From Legionellaceae bacterium (GTDB lineage: Bacteria; Pseudomonadota; Gammaproteobacteria; Legionellales; Legionellaceae): a stretch of DNA of 64,000 nucleotides. Both the position numbers and the translations under genes were made by a program. Below the pieces are notes generated by a model, which searched no databases, was not told the origin of the DNA, and was given only the letters and a program-made list of their open reading frames with translations. This document shows positions 54,245-62,116 of this stretch, in pieces; positions within the stretch are counted from its first letter, which is position 1, and each line of letters starts with the position of its first letter. Location of the stretch: positions 142,155 to 206,154 of the forward strand of contig JAGOTG010000001.1 in the NCBI GenBank assembly GCA_018061965.1, in the 5' to 3' direction.

Positions 54245-55297
54245 ATGAGCAATACTACTATCCGCGAGCTAAAGCTTGAAGATAAAGAAGCATTTTTGAA
54301 TGCGATGCAACATAGTCAATCTTTGCATCACCCATGGGTGACACCGCCGCTGACTTCACATGAGTTTGATGACTATTGGCAACGGTTCCAACAACCCAAT
54401 CAGAAGAGTTATTTAGCTTGTGATGACTTGGGTCATCTTGTGGGTGTCTTCAATATCAGTGAAATGGTTCGAGGCGCATTCCAAAATGCATTTATAGGTT
54501 TTTATGGTGTTAAAGATTACAGTGGCAAAGGGTTTATGAACGCCGGTCTTAAATTGGTGCAGAAAAAAGTATTTGAAGAACTCGGATTACATCGATTAGA
54601 AGCCAATATACAGCCAGAAAATACCCGCTCAATTCAATTAGTAAAAAAAAGTGGTTTTCGTTATGAAGGTTATTCGCCGCGCTATTTAAAAGTACAGGGT
54701 GAATGGCGTGGGCATGAGCATTGGGTAATCACTGCTGAAGATTATATCAGGGATACTCCCGATATTGAGCAAAAAGATTATGTTGATATTGTTCCCTATA
54801 ACGCGGAATGGCCAAAGCTGGCGGAGGCTGAAATAGATAAGCTAAAATCAGTTTTTCCACCTAATTCCCTACTTAATATTCAGCATGTGGGCAGCACTGC
54901 AATTATAGGGTTATCCGCAAAGCCGATACTTGATATTCAAATTGCAGTTCACTCTTTGGATGAAATGAAACTTATTGCAGTACCCATTCTACAGAAATTG
55001 GGTTACGACTATTGGGATGGTAATCCCGATCCTAAGCGAATGTTTTTTGTTAAGGGCATGCCCCCTTACGGTGAAAAGAGAACGCATCATGTCCATATAT
55101 TTGAAGATAATTCAGAGCATTGGCGAAATAAATTGATTTTCAGGGATTATTTGCGCTCACATACGGACTTAGCGAAAGAATATGAGCAATTAAAACTTAA
55201 GTTGGCTCACGAACACGTATACGACCGTGAAAAATACACAGATGAAAAATTAGGGTTTGTTAATAGGGTGTTACAATTGGCTAAAAAAAAATCATGA
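54245..55297 (+). CDS. GNAT acetyltransferase fused to a GrpB-family domain
   Basis: Protein of 350 aa with two domains. Residues 1-175 are a RimJ/RimL-type N-acetyltransferase (FIGFYGVKDYSGKGFMNAGL at the acetyl-CoA site, LHRLEANIQPENTRSIQL, then GFRYEG). Residues 185-348 are a GrpB (UPF0157) nucleotidyltransferase-like domain with QHVGSTAIIGLSAKPILDI and HVHIFE. Both domains normally occur as separate proteins. The ATG at 54245 starts the conserved GNAT part; the frame from 54191 overlaps the previous gene. Function unknown; perhaps resistance or modification of a small molecule. Confidence 0.85.
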   Translation: MSNTTIRELKLEDKEAFLNAMQHSQSLHHPWVTPPLTSHEFDDYWQRFQQPNQKSYLACDDLGHLVGVFNISEMVRGAFQNAFIGFYGVKDYSGKGFMNAGLKLVQKKVFEELGLHRLEANIQPENTRSIQLVKKSGFRYEGYSPRYLKVQGEWRGHEHWVITAEDYIRDTPDIEQKDYVDIVPYNAEWPKLAEAEIDKLKSVFPPNSLLNIQHVGSTAIIGLSAKPILDIQIAVHSLDEMKLIAVPILQKLGYDYWDGNPDPKRMFFVKGMPPYGEKRTHHVHIFEDNSEHWRNKLIFRDYLRSHTDLAKEYEQLKLKLAHEHVYDREKYTDEKLGFVNRVLQLAKKKS

Positions 55298-55310
55298 TAG
55301 ACCCTTTATT

Positions 55311-55645
55311 ATGCGGAAGTCTTTATTCAAATTCCCCTGTCTAATAATAATGATATTGACTACGAATGCTTATAGTCAAAACCCTTATTCGGCTCCAGAA
55401 TTTTCTGATCAGCATCGATTGGATAAAATACAGAAAGTGTTTCCAAAAATAGAAAAAATCTATCAAGACTATGCCAAAAAAATCATTTTTCGGGGTTTGC
55501 TTTTGGAGTAATGGTTGATGGGAGGCTGGTTTATTCAGGCGCTGAAGGATACAGTGATATTGAAGAAAAAACATTGTCTGATCTGCATTCGATGTTTCGT
55601 ATTGCTTCTATGACAAAAAGGTTCACAGACTCTAGGGGCTCATAG
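55311..55645 (+). pseudogene. broken serine hydrolase (beta-lactamase/pfam00144 family), frameshifted and truncated
   Basis: Begins with MRKSLFKF and a signal-like stretch ending at NAYSQNP. The frame stops at 55509-55511. In the -1 frame the protein continues without a gap: NHFSGFAFGVMVDGRLVYSG, then the S-x-x-K box of FRIASMTKRFT, and stops at 55643-55645. The shift falls in A7 at 55476-55482, where eight A would restore one frame. Only the first 100-odd residues of a protein normally about 350-450 aa remain. It is the second beta-lactamase-superfamily member in this block. Confidence 0.8.
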
Positions 55646-55692
55646 TAGATCTGTATAAATTTTAGTTATGTCAGATAGTTTTTAATATGCCC

Positions 55693-56244
55693 CTATTCTG
55701 TTTGCGAATTTAAAGCGTAGCTAAAAGCTATCCCTTGTTGATCTTTTTTAGATAAAATAGGTGTGTCTTGGATTGGCCATGGAATATTGAGTACAGGACT
55801 ATTCCATGCAATGCATCTCTCATATTGTGGAGCCCAATACGTCGTAGTTTTATACATAATATTGGCTGTCTCGGATAGCACGATGAATCCATGTGCAAAT
55901 CCTTCAGGGATCCATAGCTGATTATGTTTATCCCCACTCAATATTGCTGTAACATAACGTCCAAAAGTGGAAGAGTGCGGTCGCATATCTACTGCAACAT
56001 CGAAAACAGTGCCCGACAAGGCTCGAATCAGTTTTCCTTGCGGTTGTTGAATTTGGTAATGCAAACCACGCAAAACATTTTTTACTGAATACGAATGGTT
56101 GTCTTGAACAAATTTAACTGTTTTTCCTATGGCTGCGTTAAATTGTTGCTGATTAAAACTTTCAAAAAAGAATCCGCGTTCATCTTCAAATACTTGCGGT
56201 TGCAATAAGATGACCTCTGGCATTGATAACAGCGTGATTTGCAT
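55693..56244 (-). CDS. rfbC: dTDP-4-dehydrorhamnose 3,5-epimerase
   Basis: Third enzyme of dTDP-rhamnose synthesis. It has the RmlC motifs FEDERGFFFESFN, FVQDNHSYSVKNVLRGLHYQ with the catalytic His in LHYQ, DVAVDMR and WIPEGFAHGF. The frame extends to 56319, but the ATG at 56244, with AGGAA upstream, gives 183 aa, the normal size. It lies nine bases from the rfbD stop and is the last gene of a minus-strand operon. Confidence 0.96.
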   Translation of the reverse strand: MQITLLSMPEVILLQPQVFEDERGFFFESFNQQQFNAAIGKTVKFVQDNHSYSVKNVLRGLHYQIQQPQGKLIRALSGTVFDVAVDMRPHSSTFGRYVTAILSGDKHNQLWIPEGFAHGFIVLSETANIMYKTTTYWAPQYERCIAWNSPVLNIPWPIQDTPILSKKDQQGIAFSYALNSQTE

Positions 56245-56252
56245 AAGTTCCT

Positions 56253-57155
56253 TTAAGATTGAGTCAGTTCTGTATGGGTAAAGATATGGCTGATAAGGAG
56301 ATCTACATGTATCTTCCAATCAGGAAAAATAATGCCCAGCTTCTCAGCCAGAAGTTGATGATTTAAGCGAGAATTTTTGGGACGTTTGGCAGATGCTTGA
56401 TAGACCTCCGATGAAATAGGCATAATCTTGTGAGGAGTCAGTTTAAAGGTTGCATTCTGTTTTAACGCTATCTTCACAATATATTGAGCATACGAATGCC
56501 AATTGGTCGCACCTGAAGCAGTTAAGTGATAGGTGCCTATAGGTAATTTTTTCTGATAATAACTTATAATAGCCAATGCGGTAACATCTGCAATGAACTC
56601 CGCTGAGGTCGGAGCGCCATACTGATCATCTACAATACTTAAGGTTTCTTTTTCTTTGGCCAGTTTTAATATTGTATGCACAAAGTTGTTGTTTTTTTTG
56701 GAGAAAACCCAACTGGTTCTGAATATGAGATGAGCGCAGCCACTTTGCTTAATTGCTTTCTCACCGGCGAGTTTGGATGCGCCATAACTATTTTGGGGAT
56801 GAGGTAAGTCAGTTTCTAAATAGGCTTCCGATTTTTCCCCATCAAAGACATAATCTGTAGAGTAATGAATTAAGATAGCTTGTGTTTCCATGGTATAACG
56901 TGCGATCAATTTGACCGCCTCTGAATTGATTGTGAAAGCGAGGTCAGAATGTTTTTCAGCCAAATCCACTGCTGTGTAGGCGACAGCATTCACAATCACA
57001 TCGGGCGCATGCGCATAAAGCACCCGCTGTAAATTATCAAGATTCAAAAAATCAATCTCGTCGCGCCCTAAGGTAGTAAGTTGACCTAAAGGCAATAAAG
57101 TTCGACATAATTCATAGCCAATTTGTCCATTTTTACCCAATAATAAAATATTCAT
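56253..57155 (-). CDS. rfbD: dTDP-4-dehydrorhamnose reductase
   Basis: Final enzyme of dTDP-rhamnose synthesis, reducing the 4-keto group with NAD(P)H. Motifs are LLLGKNGQIGYELCRTL, AVAYTAVDLAE, HYSTDYVFDG, the Y-x3-K YGASK and FRTSWVFS. 300 aa, normal. It is between a glycosyltransferase gene (upstream) and rfbC (downstream), all on the minus strand. Its substrate comes from rfbA and rfbB, located 33 kb away. Confidence 0.96.
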   Translation of the reverse strand: MNILLLGKNGQIGYELCRTLLPLGQLTTLGRDEIDFLNLDNLQRVLYAHAPDVIVNAVAYTAVDLAEKHSDLAFTINSEAVKLIARYTMETQAILIHYSTDYVFDGEKSEAYLETDLPHPQNSYGASKLAGEKAIKQSGCAHLIFRTSWVFSKKNNNFVHTILKLAKEKETLSIVDDQYGAPTSAEFIADVTALAIISYYQKKLPIGTYHLTASGATNWHSYAQYIVKIALKQNATFKLTPHKIMPISSEVYQASAKRPKNSRLNHQLLAEKLGIIFPDWKIHVDLLISHIFTHTELTQS

Positions 57156-57176
57156 AGTCCCTCTTGTCTGAAAGCA

Positions 57177-58127
57177 TTAGATTTTATTAAATAAGGTTGC
57201 GGCCACTAAACCTAGATTTCCCAAACGTGTTTGCCGATAAATACCAGAATGAAGTATGCCAAATATTCTGCGAAAAAAACCTTTTTCCCGAGATACTGCA
57301 AAGCGTTGTAATATGATTTGATTTTGAGGTGTTAATTGATGTGCTATCGCTAATAATGCTTGAGTATTCAGTGTATTCCAATGTTTGAAATTTCCTTTAA
57401 ACATCATTCTTATTCGGACAAATCGTGCGCGCCAACTATTATTTGCACCGACTAAATTATTGCCATGCTGACGGTATTGCAGAGAGGGATGTGGATCGTA
57501 GAACACAGTACCACCACATCCGCTGATTACCAAATAAAACCACCAGTCATGAGAAATGACGTGTATTTTTTGACTGGCTTTGTACAGTAAGGCGCGCGCT
57601 GCGTTGTTAACAACCATTGTATTGCCCCCACCAATATTTTGTACTAACGCATTGGCAAAAGCAGGTTTTTTTCTAAACAGTGGAGAATCACCTATATAAT
57701 TTGCGTCGGCATCTACTAAACGTGTGCGTGAGCAATACAAGGCAGGAATATGCTGAGGAACTTTATTGAGTAACTCCAATGCGCGTTGCAATTTTTCCGG
57801 TTCCCAAATATCGTCTTGGTCGCAGTAAGCATAATAATCGGCTTGGATCTGAGGATTACAGGTTAAAGATAAAAAATTGGCGACATAACCTTGCGTGGGG
57901 CCAGTATAAATAACGAAGCGTTGAAGACCAATCTGTTGTTGATACTGACTAAGAATGTCGAGTGTTTTATCCTGGGATTTATCATCTGAGGCATGAATCA
58001 CCCAATGGGGCGATGTTTGGCTAGCTAAAGAGTCCAACAATTTGGAAAGATATGTTTCCCCATTATAAGTGCAAAGTAATATGGCAACTTTTGAATTTGG
58101 ATGAGGGCTTACAACTTCCGTGTGCAT
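57177..58127 (-). CDS. family 2 glycosyltransferase, probable rhamnosyltransferase
   Basis: GT-A glycosyltransferase of 316 aa. VAILLCTYNGETYLSKLLDSL at the start, ASDDKSQDKTLDIL as the nucleotide site and CDQDDIWEPEK as the D-x-D region are typical of rhamnosyltransferases such as RfbN/WbbL-like proteins. Its position as first gene in the rfbDC operon supports use of dTDP-rhamnose, but that is inference. AGGA lies about eight bases before the ATG. Confidence 0.85.
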   Translation of the reverse strand: MHTEVVSPHPNSKVAILLCTYNGETYLSKLLDSLASQTSPHWVIHASDDKSQDKTLDILSQYQQQIGLQRFVIYTGPTQGYVANFLSLTCNPQIQADYYAYCDQDDIWEPEKLQRALELLNKVPQHIPALYCSRTRLVDADANYIGDSPLFRKKPAFANALVQNIGGGNTMVVNNAARALLYKASQKIHVISHDWWFYLVISGCGGTVFYDPHPSLQYRQHGNNLVGANNSWRARFVRIRMMFKGNFKHWNTLNTQALLAIAHQLTPQNQIILQRFAVSREKGFFRRIFGILHSGIYRQTRLGNLGLVAATLFNKI

Positions 58128-58153
58128 ATGAAAATCCTATTTCTTTGGCAAAG

Positions 58154-58180
58154 ATTATAAATGCAGATTTTTTTCAGCAA
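58154..58180 (-). promoter_or_regulatory. promoter for the rfbC-rfbD-glycosyltransferase operon
   Basis: On the minus strand a perfect TATAAT (58154-58159) is preceded by TTGCTG (58175-58180) with 15 bases between, 26 bases ahead of the ATG at 58127. The -10 is perfect; the spacing is on the short side. It lies in a divergent gap. Confidence 0.45.
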
Positions 58181-58268
58181 ATCCGACTTGCAACATGTTG
58201 GGAAATTATATAGCATGAAATTGGCAATTGTGAAGGAAAATTAGTTTAAATGGAATAAGGTGTATGAC

Positions 58269-59849
58269 ATGGGATGTCCTTCAGAAAGCAACACAAAGAA
58301 ACGGTTGTACTCTGATGTACCAAATTTAGCAGAGCATCACGCCGGGCAAATAAAATCAGTTATTGATTTGTCTGAAAATCTTGTTAACGCGGTGGCAAAA
58401 ATCAGAAAGTCAATCCCGCTAGAAAAGCGAATTGTTTTTGTTTCGGGTAATTTTAATATTGTGCACCCCGGGCATTTTCGATTATTGAAGTTTGCCGCAG
58501 AATGCGGGGATTTCTTAATTGTAGGAGTGAATCATGATGCCATTCCTGGCACGCTTATCCCCCAAAATTTGCGTGTTCAAGGCCTAGAAGTATTAGGAAA
58601 TGTAGATTTGGTGGCGCCTTTATTTGTATCTGCCGAACAGTTCATTGAGTATCTGAAACCCGATGTGGTGGTGAAAGGCAATGAGCATGAGCATCATTTT
58701 AACCCTGAACAGGCTATGGTTGAAAATTATGGCGGAAAGCTCTTGTTTTCTTCAGGAGAAATGCGTTTTTCATCAATGGATTTATTGCGTTCAGAATTTC
58801 AAGAAGTATTGCATACTACCATCAAAAAACCTGTCGAATATATAGAAAGACATGGTATCAATACGCAAAGACTCTCTCATGTTATGCGACGGTTTTCAGA
58901 GTTGTCTGTGGTCGTGATTGGCGATTTAATAATTGACGAATATGTAACCTGTGAAGCATTAGGAATTTCTCGCGAAGATCCCACATTGGTTGTTACGCCG
59001 CTTGCACGTGATTTATATGTAGGGGCCGCGGGCATTGTGGCCGCACATGCTCGTGCGCTCGGCGCTCAAGTGAGCTACTTTGGTGTAGTCGGCAATGATG
59101 TTTCGGCCAAGTTTGCCAAGAATGAATTAAAAAAATTCGATGTAGACGCTCATTTATTACAAGATCTCAGTCGCCCCACTACCCTCAAACAACGATATCG
59201 TGCCGATGGCAAAACATTGTTGCGTATATCGGAGTTGCGTCATCATCATATCGATGCCGAGCTTATTGATAAAATGTATAAACAAATTACCAAAGTCATT
59301 CAAAAAGTAGATCTTGTTATTTTTTCTGACTTTAATTATGGCTGTTTACCGCAGACTTTAGTCGATGCCATCATTTCTTTCTGTAATAAGCACGGGGTTC
59401 CTATGGTGGCTGATAGCCAATCTTCGTCGCAAATTGGAGATGTATCGCGGTTTCATAGCACGATACTTTTGACCCCCACCGAACATGAAGCAAGACTTGC
59501 AATGCGGGATCAAACCTCTGGGTTGGTCGGTTTGGCAGAGTCATTAGGTAAAAAAACGCATGCCGAACATATCATGATTACTCTTGGAGCAGAAGGCGTG
59601 CTGGTTCACTCTCCACATAGTAGTAAACATCAACTGACGGATGATCAAATCCCCGCTTTAAACACGGCGCCGAAAGATGTTGCTGGGGGCGGTGATGCAT
59701 TGTTGGTATCCGCCGCTTTGGCCTTGGCAGCGGGAGCTACGATTTGGGAAAGCGCTTATATTGGTTCCGTTGCCGCCGCATGTCATGTTGGGCGCACAGG
59801 AAATTTACCGCTTGCCTTAGATCAAATACTTCGAGAGTTGTCCCTATGA
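58269..59849 (+). CDS. HldE-like bifunctional nucleotidyltransferase/kinase with inverted domain order
   Basis: Protein of 526 aa. The N-terminal part (about 50-195) is a cytidylyltransferase-fold domain with GNFNIVHPGH, close to G-x-FD-x2-H-x-GH. The C-terminal part (about 205-520) is a PfkB-type sugar kinase (VVIGDLIIDEY, GVVGNDVSAK, DVAGGGDALL, with the base Asp kept). E. coli HldE has kinase first and nucleotidyltransferase second, so the order is reversed. Likely a heptose phosphate kinase/nucleotidyltransferase or an analogue for another sugar. The ATG at 58269 has AAGG eight bases upstream (a GTG at 58260 overlaps it). It overlaps the next gene by ATGA. Confidence 0.8.
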   Translation: MGCPSESNTKKRLYSDVPNLAEHHAGQIKSVIDLSENLVNAVAKIRKSIPLEKRIVFVSGNFNIVHPGHFRLLKFAAECGDFLIVGVNHDAIPGTLIPQNLRVQGLEVLGNVDLVAPLFVSAEQFIEYLKPDVVVKGNEHEHHFNPEQAMVENYGGKLLFSSGEMRFSSMDLLRSEFQEVLHTTIKKPVEYIERHGINTQRLSHVMRRFSELSVVVIGDLIIDEYVTCEALGISREDPTLVVTPLARDLYVGAAGIVAAHARALGAQVSYFGVVGNDVSAKFAKNELKKFDVDAHLLQDLSRPTTLKQRYRADGKTLLRISELRHHHIDAELIDKMYKQITKVIQKVDLVIFSDFNYGCLPQTLVDAIISFCNKHGVPMVADSQSSSQIGDVSRFHSTILLTPTEHEARLAMRDQTSGLVGLAESLGKKTHAEHIMITLGAEGVLVHSPHSSKHQLTDDQIPALNTAPKDVAGGGDALLVSAALALAAGATIWESAYIGSVAAACHVGRTGNLPLALDQILRELSL

Positions 59850-60538
59850 AAGCGGTTTTGTTGTCTGCCGGCTACGGCACTCGTTTAAAACCGCTCACCG
59901 ATACGGTTCCAAAATGTTTGGTGCCTGTCCAAAGCAAACCTTTATTAGGATATTGGCTGGATTTACTCCTGCCTAAGCCTATCGATCAGGTTTTGATTAA
60001 CACTCATTATTTAGCGCAAAAGGTGAAAGATTTTGTTCAATCGTCTCCCTGGGAGTCTGTAATTAAATTAGTTCATGAAGACGTGCTCTTAGGAACTGGA
60101 GGCACGCTATATCGCAATCGAGATTTTATAAAAGATGGCGCATTTATGGTCGCTCATGCAGACAATTTAACTCGCTTTTCAGTTGAAGATTTTATAGCGA
60201 CCCATGTGCGCCGAAAACCCGGCATCGAAATCACTATGATGACTTTTCAAACTGATAATCCGCAGAGTTGTGGCATAGTAGAGCTAGATGCCGCCAACAC
60301 AGTGGTTGGTTTTCACGAAAAAGTAGCACAAGATTATGGATTGCATGCAAATGCTGCTGTGTATATTTTTGAACCTGCTGTTCTGGATTTTTTGATCTCT
60401 TTAAATAAGGAGATTAGTGATCTGAGTACTGAGGTTATTCCACATTTTCTGGGAAGAATTCAAACGTATCATAATACAGACTACCATCGAGATATTGGTA
60501 CAGTTCAAAGCTTAGCATTAGCAGAAGTGGAGTTTTAA
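59846..60538 (+). CDS. sugar-1-phosphate nucleotidyltransferase (HddC/ManC-like)
   Basis: Nucleotidyltransferase of 230 aa. The signature AVLLSAGYGTRLKPLTDTVPKCLVPV, the HADNLTRF metal region and VGFHEK are as in glucose-1-phosphate nucleotidyltransferase and D-glycero-D-manno-heptose-1-phosphate guanylyltransferase. The ATG overlaps the HldE-like stop. Together with a GmhA-like isomerase this suggests an NDP-heptose product, but a hexose cannot be ruled out. The longer frame from 59744 is a shadow of the kinase gene. Confidence 0.85.
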   Translation: MKAVLLSAGYGTRLKPLTDTVPKCLVPVQSKPLLGYWLDLLLPKPIDQVLINTHYLAQKVKDFVQSSPWESVIKLVHEDVLLGTGGTLYRNRDFIKDGAFMVAHADNLTRFSVEDFIATHVRRKPGIEITMMTFQTDNPQSCGIVELDAANTVVGFHEKVAQDYGLHANAAVYIFEPAVLDFLISLNKEISDLSTEVIPHFLGRIQTYHNTDYHRDIGTVQSLALAEVEF

Positions 60539-60557
60539 TAGAAATTTAAGGATGATT

Positions 60558-61508
60558 ATGAAAATTTTAGTAACGGGTGGGTGCGGTTATAAAGGACATG
60601 TCCTAATTCCAAAATTGTTAGAAAAAGGATATGAAGTCATTGCGTTTGATACGCAGTGGTTTGGGAGTTATCATAAGCCCCATCCTAATTTAGATGTGGT
60701 TCAAGGAGATGTCTGCAATATCAATAGTATCCCATTGCAGGGCGTCGATTGTATTATTCATCTCTCATCTATTGCTAATGATCCTTGCGGCGATTTAAAT
60801 CCCAAATTAACTTGGGAAATTAGCGCTTTGGCCACGATGCAATTGGCCGATAGAGCAAAACGATTAGGGATTCAGCGCTTTATTTATGCTTCATCAGGTA
60901 GTGTATATGGTATCAAAGAAGAGCTGCAAGTGACTGAAGAGCTAGAGCTAGAACCGATTTCAGAATACAACAAAACCAAAATGGTTGCCGAACGGGTGCT
61001 GTTGAGTTATCAAAATGATATGACTGTTCAGATTGTCCGTCCTGCTACGGTGTGTGGTTATTCGCCGCGTATGCGCTTAGATGTATCGGTCAATATGCTG
61101 ACTATGCAAGCTTTGTCCAAAGGAAAAATCACGGTGTTTGGTGGCAAGCAAATTCGACCCAATATTCATATTGATGATATTACGGATGTGTATTTGCATT
61201 TCATTGAGAATCCCCAATTTACCGGGGTTTATAATGCAGGATTTGAGAATATTTCTATTTTGGATATTGCTCATATGGTCACGAAACATATTCCTGTAGA
61301 AATTGTACTGACCGAATCTAACGACCCACGCTCTTATCGTGTGAACTCCGATAAACTATTAGCGACTGGTTATAAACCGAAGAAAAAAGTGGAAAATGCA
61401 ATTGAAGAACTTATTGCGCATTTCAGAAATAATGGACTACAAGATGATGATCGTTTCTATAATTTAAAGTGGATGCAACAAACGGTCTTTCAAGAGATGG
61501 CCCTATGA
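60558..61508 (+). CDS. NAD-dependent epimerase/dehydratase
   Basis: Extended SDR of 316 aa with KILVTGGCGYKGHVLIPKLL, AIHLSS-like IIHLSSIANDP, SSGSVYG and Y-x3-K YNKTK. It acts on a nucleotide sugar, perhaps as a C-4/C-3,5 epimerase or reductase following the dehydratase two genes on. AAGGA five bases ahead supports the ATG at 60558 over that at 60552. Its stop overlaps the SIS gene by ATGA. Confidence 0.85.
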   Translation: MKILVTGGCGYKGHVLIPKLLEKGYEVIAFDTQWFGSYHKPHPNLDVVQGDVCNINSIPLQGVDCIIHLSSIANDPCGDLNPKLTWEISALATMQLADRAKRLGIQRFIYASSGSVYGIKEELQVTEELELEPISEYNKTKMVAERVLLSYQNDMTVQIVRPATVCGYSPRMRLDVSVNMLTMQALSKGKITVFGGKQIRPNIHIDDITDVYLHFIENPQFTGVYNAGFENISILDIAHMVTKHIPVEIVLTESNDPRSYRVNSDKLLATGYKPKKKVENAIEELIAHFRNNGLQDDDRFYNLKWMQQTVFQEMAL

Positions 61509-62116
61509 ACGTCTTTAATGATTATGCCTCACGACTGAGCGCCATATTAACGCGAAGTGATTGGTCTGTGGTGGAGCAACTTGCCTTGGATGTTCGACAA
61601 GCTTGGCAACACAATCGCCAAGTATTTATTTGTGGTAATGGAGGCAGTGCAGGAAATGCCATTCATTTGGCCAATGATTATTTGTACGGCATCATCAAAC
61701 AAAGTGGGGCGGGTTTGCGAGTGCATTCTTTGTCGGCCAATTCTGCAATTGTGACGTGTTTGGCCAATGATGTGGGATACGAGCATATTTATTCCGAGCA
61801 ATTAGCGGTGTATGGTCAGGCCTCAGACCTACTCATTGTTTTGTCTGGAAGTGGCAACTCCCCTAATATTTTGCGTGTATTAGAGAAGGCTAAAACGATG
61901 GATGTTAAATCGTATGCCATATTAGGGTTTAATGGCGGGAAAAGTCGAGATTTAGCAGATGTGGCCATTCACTTTCCCGTAAATGATATGCAAATTGCAG
62001 AAGATTTGCAGTTGATTGTAGGGCATATGCTGATGCAATGGCTATATGTAAATCCCCCTCAATTAATGCAATCAGATGCAACCAACTCAATAGAAGAAAC
62101 GGTGTCTTATGTCTAA
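61505..62116 (+). CDS. SIS-domain sugar isomerase, GmhA-like
   Basis: Protein of 203 aa with the GmhA-type sugar isomerase fold. FICGNGGSAGNAIHLANDYLYG and LSGSGNSPNILR are the phosphosugar-binding segments, and the C-terminal DMQIAEDLQLIVGHMLMQWL matches sedoheptulose-7-phosphate isomerase. GmhA makes D-glycero-D-manno-heptose-7-phosphate, the substrate for an HldE kinase. The gene is flanked by overlaps on both sides (ATGA in front, eight bases behind). Confidence 0.9.
   Translation: MNVFNDYASRLSAILTRSDWSVVEQLALDVRQAWQHNRQVFICGNGGSAGNAIHLANDYLYGIIKQSGAGLRVHSLSANSAIVTCLANDVGYEHIYSEQLAVYGQASDLLIVLSGSGNSPNILRVLEKAKTMDVKSYAILGFNGGKSRDLADVAIHFPVNDMQIAEDLQLIVGHMLMQWLYVNPPQLMQSDATNSIEETVSYV

Noticed and set aside
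55257..55511. 84-aa open frame as an intact small gene
   Set aside because: Its real start is at 55311 and it continues in another frame into a serine hydrolase motif, so it is a broken gene.
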